From an uncultured Acholeplasma sp. (GTDB lineage Bacteria; Bacillota_I; Bacilli_A; Acholeplasmatales; Acholeplasmataceae), in contig CALGYU010000023.1 in the NCBI GenBank assembly GCA_937934685.1, positions 1 through 14,842 of the forward strand: 14,842 nucleotides of DNA. The letters run 5' to 3'. The position numbers were made by a program, and so were the translations under genes. The notes below the pieces were generated by a model. That model made no database searches and was not told where the DNA came from. It saw only the letters and a list, made by a program, of their open reading frames with translations. Position 1 is the stretch's first letter, and every line of letters starts with the position of its first letter. Shown here piece after piece: positions 7,498 to 14,148 of this stretch.

Positions 7498-7925
7498 TCT
7501 TTTGGCCCCTTAATTGATTTTAAGATCAATTGGATACCAATGAGTACAGAAAGTAAAATCGCAATAAGCATGCCTGCAAAAAAGACTTCTGTTGTATCAT
7601 TACCAATTGAACTTAATAATAAAATGAAGATCACAGCAGATGTAATTCCAACTGCCCTTAAAATGATCCATAGCAAGCTATAATCTGTTTTACTAACCCT
7701 TACAGTGTCTAATGATTCTTTGACGCCACTTTTTTCAATCGCTTCTTTAGTATTTAGATTTAAAGCGTCTACTAGGTCATGAACGATATAGATAGTAGGT
7801 TTTATTTGATTGTTTTCAAGTTGTTCTATCTCTTGCGGACTTAGTTTGATTTTAGATGCAAGATCTTCTAAACTGTAGCCTAAATTGATTCTTTTTTCTT
7901 TGATATATGTTCCAAATGTACTCAT
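7494..7925 (-). CDS. Membrane-anchored XRE-family (HTH_3) regulator
   Basis: This 143-aa protein has an N-terminal Cro/CI-type helix-turn-helix at about residues 5-60 (around LGYSLEDLASKIKLSPQEIEQLE). A short polar linker follows, then two hydrophobic segments at about 83-106 and 113-136 that read as transmembrane helices. The DNA-binding domain would face the cytoplasm at the membrane. AGAGGGA precedes the ATG at 7925. It is followed by the DsrE-like gene with an ATGA overlap, so one operon. Possible roles are sensing a membrane or redox signal or regulating its own operon; nothing in the sequence names the signal or target. It ends in TGA. Confidence 0.82.
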   Translation of the reverse strand: MSTFGTYIKEKRINLGYSLEDLASKIKLSPQEIEQLENNQIKPTIYIVHDLVDALNLNTKEAIEKSGVKESLDTVRVSKTDYSLLWIILRAVGITSAVIFILLLSSIGNDTTEVFFAGMLIAILLSVLIGIQLILKSIKGPKE

Positions 7926-7960
7926 GTTATCCCTCTTTTCTATCGTGTTTATCTACCTTT

Positions 7961-7989
7961 ATCTTAACACTAGGGGGAATTAAATACAA
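7961..7989 (-). promoter_or_regulatory. Possible promoter of the XRE-DsrE operon
   Basis: A weak -35 TTGTAT (7989-7984), 17 bases, and a -10 TAAGAT (7966-7961) lie 36 bases or more before the start codon. Both hexamers are imperfect. A GTGTT/AACAC pair of arms flanks the start region and could be an operator, but it is short. Confidence 0.35.
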
Positions 7990-8019
7990 TAAATATTATA
8001 TGATTGGCTTTATAACCCT

Positions 8020-8604
8020 TTATTTTTCTTGTAGTATTTTGTTAATGATTTCTTGTAAATTTGGTATCACTTCATTTAAAAACCATGGATTTTTATTCAT
8101 CCATCTAAAGTTTAAGGGTGATGGGTGAGGTAATACAAAATATTTAGGTAAGTATTTTTGATAGTTTTTCACTCTTTCTGTTAAGGTTAGATGATCTTTT
8201 AAATAGTAGTTTTGAGCATATGAGCCTATCAGGATGATGAGTTTTATTTCATGGAGTTCACTTAGAATTGCAGGGTGCCATTTTTCTGCAAAACCTTTTC
8301 TTGGTGGCAGATCACCATGTTTGCCTTTCCCAGGATAGTAAAAATCCATAGGTAATTGACCAAATATATTTGGATCATAAAATAAGTTTCTATCTACACC
8401 TAGCCATTGTCTAAGTTTATCTCCACTTAAATCATTCCAAGTTTGACCACTTACTTCAGCTTTAATGCCTGGTGCTTGACCAATGATGATGATTTTTGAT
8501 TTGGTGGTTACATTGTATAAGGGTGAAATGTTTTCTTTGGTTTTATGAATGTTTTGAGGATCATTTTTAATCTTATTTTCAATTTCTTCTAATCTTTGAT
8601 TCAT
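8020..8604 (-). CDS. Uracil-DNA glycosylase superfamily protein
   Basis: This 194-aa protein matches the UDG superfamily fold, whose enzymes remove uracil or related damaged bases from DNA. Motif 1 is GQAPGIKAE (42-50), like the GQxPG active-site loop of family 4 and MUG-like members. Motif 2 is HPSPLN (160-165), the minor-groove intercalation loop. IGSYAQNYYL (about 126-135) fits the central strand and helix. There are no Cys residues, so no iron-sulfur cluster, unlike family 4 enzymes. It differs from classical Ung (no GQDPYH motif), so calling it Ung would be wrong; exact substrate is open. AAGGAGT lies seven bases before the ATG. It stands alone between two operons, downstream of a terminator. 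Confidence 0.8.
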   Translation of the reverse strand: MNQRLEEIENKIKNDPQNIHKTKENISPLYNVTTKSKIIIIGQAPGIKAEVSGQTWNDLSGDKLRQWLGVDRNLFYDPNIFGQLPMDFYYPGKGKHGDLPPRKGFAEKWHPAILSELHEIKLIILIGSYAQNYYLKDHLTLTERVKNYQKYLPKYFVLPHPSPLNFRWMNKNPWFLNEVIPNLQEIINKILQEK

Positions 8605-8632
8605 TTTACCAACTCCTTATTTTTATAGTTTC

Positions 8633-8641
8633 ATTTTATCA
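8633..8641 (-). promoter_or_regulatory. Possible extended -10 promoter of the UDG-like gene
   Basis: The minus strand reads TGATAAAAT, an extended -10 with one mismatch, just after the terminator of the upstream ABC operon and about 28 bases before the start codon. No convincing -35 is present. Confidence 0.3.
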
Positions 8642-8685
8642 TAATAAAAAGCAATGCATGATTTTTAAAAATCTTACATTGCTTT
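8641..8685 (-). terminator. Intrinsic terminator of the right MarR-ABC-ABC operon
   Basis: On the minus strand AAAGCAATG (8685-8677) pairs with CATTGCTTT (8656-8648). A second perfect stem, GATTTTT/AAAAATC, lies inside after a 3-by-3 internal loop. A T-rich tract follows. It lies only seven bases past the ABC gene that ends at 8692. Confidence 0.88.
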
Positions 8686-8691
8686 ATTTTT

Positions 8692-10539
8692 TTATTCTAA
8701 TTCAAAATCGCCTGTGAATAATCTGTAATAAACACCTTTTAAATCAATTAAGTATTCATGATTTCCACGTTCAATGATTTTACCTTCTTCTAAGATAATG
8801 ATTGCTTTTGAGTTTTTAATGGTGGATAGTCTATGGGCAATTACAAAGACTGTTCTACCTTCCATGAGTTTATCCATTCCTTCTTGGATGAGTCTTTCTG
8901 TATAGGTATCAATCGATGAGGTTGCCTCGTCTAAAATTAAAACTGGTGGATTAGAAATAGCAGCTCTGGCAATTGAAAGTAATTGTCTTTGTCCTTGAGA
9001 TAAGTTGGCACCATCGTCTGTGATGATGGTATCATATCCTCTAGGTAGTTTTAAGATGAATTCATGTGCATTGGCAAGTTTTGCAGCTTCTATGACTTCA
9101 TTGTCTGTAGCATCTAGTTTTCCATAGCGAATATTTTCTCTAACACTTGTTTGGAAAAGATGAGTATCTTGTAGAACAATGCCTAATGATTTTCTTAAGG
9201 AGTCTTTTTTAATATCTTTTATATCTATACCATCAAAAGTGATTGTGCCGCTTTCTATTTCATAGAAGCGGTTGATTAAGTTTGTAATGGTTGTTTTACC
9301 GGCTCCTGTTGAACCTACAAAGGCTATTTTTTGTCCTGGTTTGGCAAATAATGAAATATCTTTTAAAATCAATCTGCTGTCATCATAACCAAAATTTACA
9401 TGTTCAAAAATAACGTCTCCTGTAAGTGGTGTTAATTGGTCATTATTTTTCCATGCCCATTGATTGGTTTTTTCTTGGGTTTCAATTAATTGGTTGTTTT
9501 CATCATAGGTGGTGTTAACTAAAGTGACGTGTCCTAAATCGATTTCTTTTTCTAAATCCATGACATCAAAGATTCTACTTGCTCCTGCTAAAGCCATTTG
9601 GACGGAATTGAGTTGTTGTCCCATTTGGTTAACTGGTCCTGTAAATTGGCGTGTAAATAATAGATAAGCAACTAAAGCTGGTACGGTTAGCATGTTGTTA
9701 AATACTAACAATCCACCTAAAACAGCTGCGATTGCGAAACTTAAATATCCCATATTAACAGTAATTGGAATGAGCATTCCACTTCTTGCGCTTGAAATTC
9801 TAGCCGCATCTGTAACTTGTCTATTAAGTTTGCTAAAATCTGCAATTGCTTGGTTTTCATGTTTAAATACTTTAATTACTTTTTGTCCTTCTATCATTTC
9901 TTCGATATATCCATTAAGTGCACCCACATTTTTTTGTTGTGCAATGAAGTATTTTCTTGTTCTTTTAGAAATGATTCTAGTAATTAAAATTAATAGAGCA
10001 CTAAAGATTAGGGTAAAGATAGATAGAATCCAGGATGTTAAAAACATTGCGGTTAAATATCCTATCATTAATAAAATGGAGGTTGTTAATTGTGGTAAAC
10101 TTTGTGAGATCATTTGGCGGGTAGCATCCACATCATTGGTATATCTGCTCATGATGTCTCCATGTTTATTGGTATCAAAATATTTAAGTGGCAAACCCAT
10201 CATATGTGTGAATAAGTTTTCACGAATATATAGTAGACTATCTTGTCCAACACTGGTCATAATTCTTAAGTGACAATATCCAAAGATGATGTTTGCACTG
10301 TATAAACCTACCATGATTAAGATTAAGGTGGTGATGGCTGTAAAATCTGTACTGCCTGTTTCTAACATCTCTAAGGCTTTATCTAAAACATTTTGGATGG
10401 TTGACATGGCACCTACGTTTGAAAAAGTAGCAATAATCATAAATAAAATGACTAAAATTAATTTAAGTTGATTTTCTCTAAAGACAATGCTGAGTAAACG
10501 TGTTAATGTGCCTTTTTTGGCTTTGGCTTTTTTATTCAT
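8692..10539 (-). CDS. ABC exporter subunit with intact catalytic site (right operon)
   Basis: This 615-aa half-transporter has an export domain (about 20-325) and an ATP-binding domain (about 373-612). Walker A is GSTGAGKT (409-416), Q-loop Gln457, Walker B LILDE with Glu538, and H-loop His569 (VIAHRLSTI). The signature is altered to LSQGQ (513-517), the change expected in the hydrolysing subunit of an asymmetric heterodimer. A polar stretch of about 35 residues (338-372, containing NNQLIETQEK and WAWKNN) joins the two domains and is absent from the other three ABC proteins here; it is known in YheH/BmrD-like exporters. Its ATG shares one base with the stop of the upstream subunit (TAATG), with AAAGGAGGTGG before it. 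Substrate unknown, probably drugs or lipids. Confidence 0.93.
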   Translation of the reverse strand: MNKKAKAKKGTLTRLLSIVFRENQLKLILVILFMIIATFSNVGAMSTIQNVLDKALEMLETGSTDFTAITTLILIMVGLYSANIIFGYCHLRIMTSVGQDSLLYIRENLFTHMMGLPLKYFDTNKHGDIMSRYTNDVDATRQMISQSLPQLTTSILLMIGYLTAMFLTSWILSIFTLIFSALLILITRIISKRTRKYFIAQQKNVGALNGYIEEMIEGQKVIKVFKHENQAIADFSKLNRQVTDAARISSARSGMLIPITVNMGYLSFAIAAVLGGLLVFNNMLTVPALVAYLLFTRQFTGPVNQMGQQLNSVQMALAGASRIFDVMDLEKEIDLGHVTLVNTTYDENNQLIETQEKTNQWAWKNNDQLTPLTGDVIFEHVNFGYDDSRLILKDISLFAKPGQKIAFVGSTGAGKTTITNLINRFYEIESGTITFDGIDIKDIKKDSLRKSLGIVLQDTHLFQTSVRENIRYGKLDATDNEVIEAAKLANAHEFILKLPRGYDTIITDDGANLSQGQRQLLSIARAAISNPPVLILDEATSSIDTYTERLIQEGMDKLMEGRTVFVIAHRLSTIKNSKAIIILEEGKIIERGNHEYLIDLKGVYYRLFTGDFELE

Positions 10540-12278
10540 TATGATGCCACCTCCTTTGATTTATTTTGTGCATCATAAATGGTTTGATACATTGGGTTGT
10601 TTTGATAAAGCTCAACGTGTGTACCAACAGCATTAATTCCATTTTCATCCATGATGACAATGATATTGGCATCTTGGATAGAAGATAGTCTTTGGCTGAT
10701 GACAATTTTTGTCATGCTTGGGGTTTCTTTGCTTAATGTTTCTCTGATTTTAGCATCTGTTCTCGTATCAACTGCACTGGTTGAATCATCTAGAATTAAA
10801 ATTTTAGGGTTAGCAATTAAGGCTCTTGCTATAGTTAGTCTTTGACGTTGTCCACCTGAAACGTTAACGCCTCCTTGTTCTATCCAAGTATCTAATCCTT
10901 TTTCCATCTTCATAACAAAATCATAGGCTTGGGCTTTTTTTAAGGCTTCAATGACTTCTTCATCACTGGCATCTTTTTTACCCCACAAAATGTTTTCTTT
11001 AACGGTTCCACTAAATAGGACATTTTTTTGTAAAACTAAAATGACTTCTTCTCTTAAGGTCTCTAAACTATAGTTTTTAACGTCTTTACCACCCACATAA
11101 ACAGTTCCTTGAGTTGTGTCATATAATCTGGCTAAAAGTTGTACTAAAGTTGATTTTCCTGTTCCAGTGGAGCCAAAGATACCAACAAAGGAGCCTGATG
11201 GTACTTCTAAGTTGATGTCTTTTAACACATATTTATCGTTATGACTGTTATATCTAAAAGAGACGTCTTCAAATTTAAATGATCCATCAATGATTTGATT
11301 ATCAGGGTTTTTACATTCTTTTAAGTATGGTTCTTCTTCTAGTACTTCATTAATTCGATTAATTGAAGCTCTTGACATGACGAGCATTAAGAAAACTTGA
11401 CTAATCATCATTAAGCTAAATAAAACTTGATTAATATAAGTAATTGTGGTCGCAAACTGTCCTTCGGTTAAAGTACTTGAAACGATCATGCGTGATCCAA
11501 AAAAACCAATTAAAACAAAGGTTAGACCAATTGAAAATTGCATTAAAGGATTGTTAAAGATAACAATTCTTTCTGCTTTAATGGCTACATTTTTTAACTC
11601 ATTGGTAGCTTGATTGAAGCGTTGTACCTCATAATCTTCTCTTACAAATGATTTAACGGTTCTAACACCTACTAAATCTTCTTGAATGGTTAAGTTTAAT
11701 TGATCTATGCGTTCAAACATTTTCATAAAGTGTCTATGCGCTCTGGACATGATTAAATAAAATCCTAAAGCTAAAATAGGGATGACCAGTAAGAAAACTA
11801 AAGCTAGTTTTCCTGAGAAAATAGAAATACTCACAACTGAGAAAATTAAGAGCGCCGGTGCTCTTAGTGCGACTCTTAAAATCATATTCATTGATTGTTG
11901 GATCATATTAACATCCATCGTCATTCTAGTAATTAAACTAGAGGTTTTAAAGTTATCTATATTTTCAAAAGAGTAGGTTTGGATTTTTTCAAATTGTGCC
12001 TCTCTTAAATTATGACCAAACTCTGTGGCAACCTTTGAGGCTGTTTTTGTGACCATGACCCCAAAAATTAAAGCAATGATGGCTGATATGACCATCCAAA
12101 AACCATAGGTAAAGATGATTTCTTTATTTGGTCCTCCTGTTGCGTTAATACCTTTATCGATTAATTGACTCATAAAGATAGGCACTAGTATTTCAAATAA
12201 TACTTCTATTAAGATGAGTGGTGGAATGGTATATAATTCTTTTTTGACGGTTTTAAAATATTTAAATATTTTTCTCAT
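10539..12278 (-). CDS. ABC exporter subunit with degenerate catalytic site (right operon)
   Basis: This 579-aa half-transporter has an export domain (about 10-305) and an ATP-binding domain (about 335-570). Walker A GSTGTGKS (369-376) and Q-loop Gln417 are intact and the signature is VSGGQ (473-477). The catalytic Glu is Asp498 (LILDDS) and the H-loop His is Gln529 (ISQRLSSI), so it should bind but poorly hydrolyse ATP. It pairs with the next gene, sharing one base. It overlaps the upstream MarR gene by 17 bases, with AGGAGGAA before the ATG, which suggests translational coupling. It is the positional and functional counterpart of the ABC gene at 3385-5157. Confidence 0.93.
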   Translation of the reverse strand: MRKIFKYFKTVKKELYTIPPLILIEVLFEILVPIFMSQLIDKGINATGGPNKEIIFTYGFWMVISAIIALIFGVMVTKTASKVATEFGHNLREAQFEKIQTYSFENIDNFKTSSLITRMTMDVNMIQQSMNMILRVALRAPALLIFSVVSISIFSGKLALVFLLVIPILALGFYLIMSRAHRHFMKMFERIDQLNLTIQEDLVGVRTVKSFVREDYEVQRFNQATNELKNVAIKAERIVIFNNPLMQFSIGLTFVLIGFFGSRMIVSSTLTEGQFATTITYINQVLFSLMMISQVFLMLVMSRASINRINEVLEEEPYLKECKNPDNQIIDGSFKFEDVSFRYNSHNDKYVLKDINLEVPSGSFVGIFGSTGTGKSTLVQLLARLYDTTQGTVYVGGKDVKNYSLETLREEVILVLQKNVLFSGTVKENILWGKKDASDEEVIEALKKAQAYDFVMKMEKGLDTWIEQGGVNVSGGQRQRLTIARALIANPKILILDDSTSAVDTRTDAKIRETLSKETPSMTKIVISQRLSSIQDANIIVIMDENGINAVGTHVELYQNNPMYQTIYDAQNKSKEVAS

Positions 12279-12711
12279 TTTCTTCCTCCTTATCTACCCA
12301 GGTGTTGATTTTTTTAATGACTTTTTTTAGTGTTTCTTTTTCTTTTTCTAATAATTGGTCAGAAAGGCTTTCTTCTGTATTTTTAGTGGTTTGAATACTT
12401 TTTAAGGCCATTTGTTCACCTTTATTGGTCAGAACAATTTTTCTTTTTCTTTTATCGTTTTCAGATTCGATTCGTTTAATGTATTGATTTTCAACCAAAC
12501 TATCGATAAGACCAGTAACTGTTCCACCTCTAATTTGAAAAGCTTGTTCAATGTCTTTTTGATATGTTTTTTCGTCTTTATGTCTATATAAATACATTAA
12601 GACTCTAGCTTGTCCGACATATAATCCATTTTTAGAATGTTTTTTATCTAGTAGTCTTTTAAGTTTATTGGTGATGATAAAAAGTTCTTTTATCATTTGT
12701 TGTTCTTCCAT
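12262..12711 (-). CDS. MarR-family transcriptional regulator of the right ABC operon
   Basis: This 149-aa winged helix-turn-helix protein has its likely recognition helix at about 61-74 (RGGTVTGLIDSLVE) and wing at about 81-95, with basic residues DKRKRKIVL. The C-terminal third is rich in Lys and Glu and likely forms the dimer helices. AAAGGAGTG lies five bases before the ATG. It heads an operon with a heterodimeric ABC exporter. It is clearly diverged from the other MarR protein of the window, so the two likely answer to different ligands. The perfect palindrome at its promoter is the likely binding site. Confidence 0.9.
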   Translation of the reverse strand: MEEQQMIKELFIITNKLKRLLDKKHSKNGLYVGQARVLMYLYRHKDEKTYQKDIEQAFQIRGGTVTGLIDSLVENQYIKRIESENDKRKRKIVLTNKGEQMALKSIQTTKNTEESLSDQLLEKEKETLKKVIKKINTWVDKEEENEKNI

Positions 12712-12725
12712 TGTATCACTCCTTT

Positions 12726-12743
12726 TAGTTAGGTACCTAACTA
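12726..12743 (-). promoter_or_regulatory. Candidate MarR operator: 18-bp perfect palindrome
   Basis: TAGTTAGGTACCTAACTA is its own reverse complement over all 18 bases. It begins at the last base of the -10 box and covers the expected transcription start, 14 bases upstream of the regulator's ATG. Size and place are typical of a MarR operator. Confidence 0.78.
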
Positions 12744-12771
12744 TTATAAGACAATTATAATAAAAAGTAAA
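12743..12771 (-). promoter_or_regulatory. Promoter of the right MarR-ABC-ABC operon
   Basis: The -10 is a perfect TATAAT (12748-12743), preceded by 17 bases and TTTACT (12771-12766, four of six consensus bases). The -35 lies inside the 3' arm of the antiporter terminator, so the two elements share sequence. Confidence 0.65.
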
Positions 12772-12792
12772 CCAATTGATTTGGTTTACTTT
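12760..12792 (-). terminator. Intrinsic terminator of the antiporter gene
   Basis: AAAGTAAACCAA (12792-12781) and TTGGTTTACTTT (12775-12764) form a perfect 12-bp stem around a five-base loop, followed by further T residues. It lies about 22 bases after the antiporter stop. Confidence 0.85.
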
Positions 12793-12814
12793 ATTATTTG
12801 TTTATATCATTTTT

Positions 12815-14005
12815 TTAATTGGTTATTTCTTCTTTTGTTAGTAAAATTTCATAGGTTTGATCGATTGCCAATGCCCCTAAAGGTGCGGTAAATAAAATAG
12901 CGATGACAGAAATAGCTAAAATGATTTCTCCACTTGGTAAGCCCATCGATAATGGGATACCACCGATTGCGGCTTGAACGGTTGCTTTTGGAATACCAGT
13001 AAGGGTTGCAAATAGTTTTTCTTTCCCATTTAATGAACTATTGATAAGACAAATTAAAATACCTATAGCTCTAATAAATAAGATAATGATGAGTAAGACA
13101 ATGGCTTGCCATAAATAGTTGGTCGCAAAGTTGATGTTCACAGTCGCTCCTACCATAACAAATAAAATGATTTCTGCGCCTACCCATAGTTTTGAGAATT
13201 TAGTGGAAATTCTTTTGGCTACTACTGGTCTTTTTTTAAGAATGACAATGCCATTAACCATAGTTGCGAGTAAACCACTAATAGCAACATAATCTTTTAA
13301 TCCATTTTCAATGGTGATGAATAAAAAGGCTACGCCAAGAAGGATGATGACTTTATTGGTGTCTCTCATATGTATTTTTTTAAATAAATATGAAAGTAGA
13401 AAACCAGTGGTTAATCCTAATAAAACCCCTAAAATAAAGGAACTTGGAATGGTAATTAAAAGTGATGTATTAACACCTGTTCCCATATTAATTCCTAAAA
13501 TGATGGTAAATAAGACAATGTTAAAAACATCATCAATAGAATCACCGGCTAAAATCATTTGTGGGATTTTTTTATCGGTTCCATATTTGTTTTCAATTAA
13601 GTGAATCATTCGTGGAATAATGACTGCTGGTGAAGCTGAGGCGATGATGGTTGCTAGTAAGGTTGCTTCTAGGTAAGTAATTTTTAGCAACATTGGAGCA
13701 AATATAATGGTTGCTGCTATTTCAAAGCATGCTGGAATAAAGCTCATTAAAACTGCTGGTCTCCCAACTTTTTTTAAGTCTTCTAAATCTAGGGTTAGTC
13801 CTGCTCTGGTTAAGATGATAATGAGTGCTATTTCTCTTAAATCAGGGCCTATGAGTAAAATAGATTCATCTAATAAGTTTAGAACGTATGGTCCTAAGAT
13901 GATGCCAGTAATTAACATCCCTATCAGACTAGGTAGTCTGAGTTTTTTAAATAATGACCCTAAGAGTAATCCGCATAAAAAAATTAAGGCTAAGCTTGTT
14001 AACAT
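12815..14005 (-). CDS. Cation:proton antiporter (CPA superfamily), fluoride-riboswitch controlled
   Basis: This 396-aa polytopic membrane protein has about 11-13 hydrophobic segments with little soluble sequence. RAGLTLDLEDL near 67-77 and SASPAVIIPRM near 123-133 are typical of the CPA antiporter core. An aspartate pair, Asp158-Asp159 in AGDSIDDV, sits at the ion-binding position; a DD pair usually marks electrogenic exchangers. It lacks the C-terminal TrkA-N domain of many Kef proteins. GGAGG precedes the ATG at 14005 by seven bases. The leader is a fluoride-type riboswitch with a terminator, so the gene should be switched on by fluoride, implying a role in relief of fluoride or acid stress. 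Whether it moves Na+, K+ or fluoride itself against protons cannot be read from sequence. Family call is firm; substrate is inference. Confidence 0.88.
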   Translation of the reverse strand: MLTSLALIFLCGLLLGSLFKKLRLPSLIGMLITGIILGPYVLNLLDESILLIGPDLREIALIIILTRAGLTLDLEDLKKVGRPAVLMSFIPACFEIAATIIFAPMLLKITYLEATLLATIIASASPAVIIPRMIHLIENKYGTDKKIPQMILAGDSIDDVFNIVLFTIILGINMGTGVNTSLLITIPSSFILGVLLGLTTGFLLSYLFKKIHMRDTNKVIILLGVAFLFITIENGLKDYVAISGLLATMVNGIVILKKRPVVAKRISTKFSKLWVGAEIILFVMVGATVNINFATNYLWQAIVLLIIILFIRAIGILICLINSSLNGKEKLFATLTGIPKATVQAAIGGIPLSMGLPSGEIILAISVIAILFTAPLGALAIDQTYEILLTKEEITN

Positions 14006-14030
14006 AAAAAATCCTCCATATAATTGTATA

Positions 14031-14076
14031 AAAAAGCCGATGGTCTACACTTAAAAAAAGTGTAGATGTCATCGGC
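14031..14076 (-). terminator. Riboswitch-controlled terminator before the antiporter
   Basis: GCCGATG (14076-14070) pairs with CATCGGC (14042-14036). TCTACACTT (14066-14058) pairs with AAGTGTAGA (14052-14044). A small internal loop separates the stems, and a T tract follows from 14035. The 5' arm is the same sequence that forms the 3' side of the aptamer, including its pseudoknot strand, so the two folds exclude each other. Confidence 0.92.
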
Positions 14077-14119
14077 ATTGATTTGCGGTTTTGGTTTCCC
14101 ATGGGAGAACATCATTCCC
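14062..14119 (-). ncRNA. Fluoride riboswitch aptamer (crcB motif)
   Basis: The minus strand begins with GGGAATGATGTTCTCCC (14119-14103), a GGGA/TCCC stem whose loop holds GATGT (14113-14109). It then has AAACC and AACCGC, a short GCA/TGC stem, and GCCGATGACATCTAC (14076-14062). The tail ACATC (14069-14065) is complementary to loop GATGT, giving the pseudoknot that defines fluoride aptamers. Layout and fixed bases match those I recall for the Pseudomonas syringae and Thermotoga crcB RNAs (AACCGC and GC-GATG-CTAC blocks). The pseudoknot bases differ from both while keeping pairing. Fluoride binding should hold the tail and prevent terminator formation, so this is an ON switch. Confidence 0.9.
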
Positions 14120-14125
14120 GTATGT

Positions 14126-14134
14126 ATTATAGCA
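14126..14134 (-). promoter_or_regulatory. Extended -10 promoter of the riboswitch-antiporter transcript
   Basis: The minus strand reads TGCTATAAT, a perfect extended -10. Transcription would start about six or seven bases later, right at the first aptamer stem. The -35 region is weak and overlaps the last bases of the ABC-F gene. Confidence 0.8.
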
Positions 14135-14148
14135 TGTTTTAAAATTTT

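Noticed and set aside
9692..10273. Plus-strand open frame of 193 codons
   Set aside because: It lies wholly antisense to a well-supported ABC exporter gene, shows no family motif, and is hydrophobic only because it mirrors membrane segments.
13707..14054. Plus-strand open frame of 115 codons
   Set aside because: It is antisense to the antiporter start and the riboswitch, with no plausible ribosome binding site or motif.
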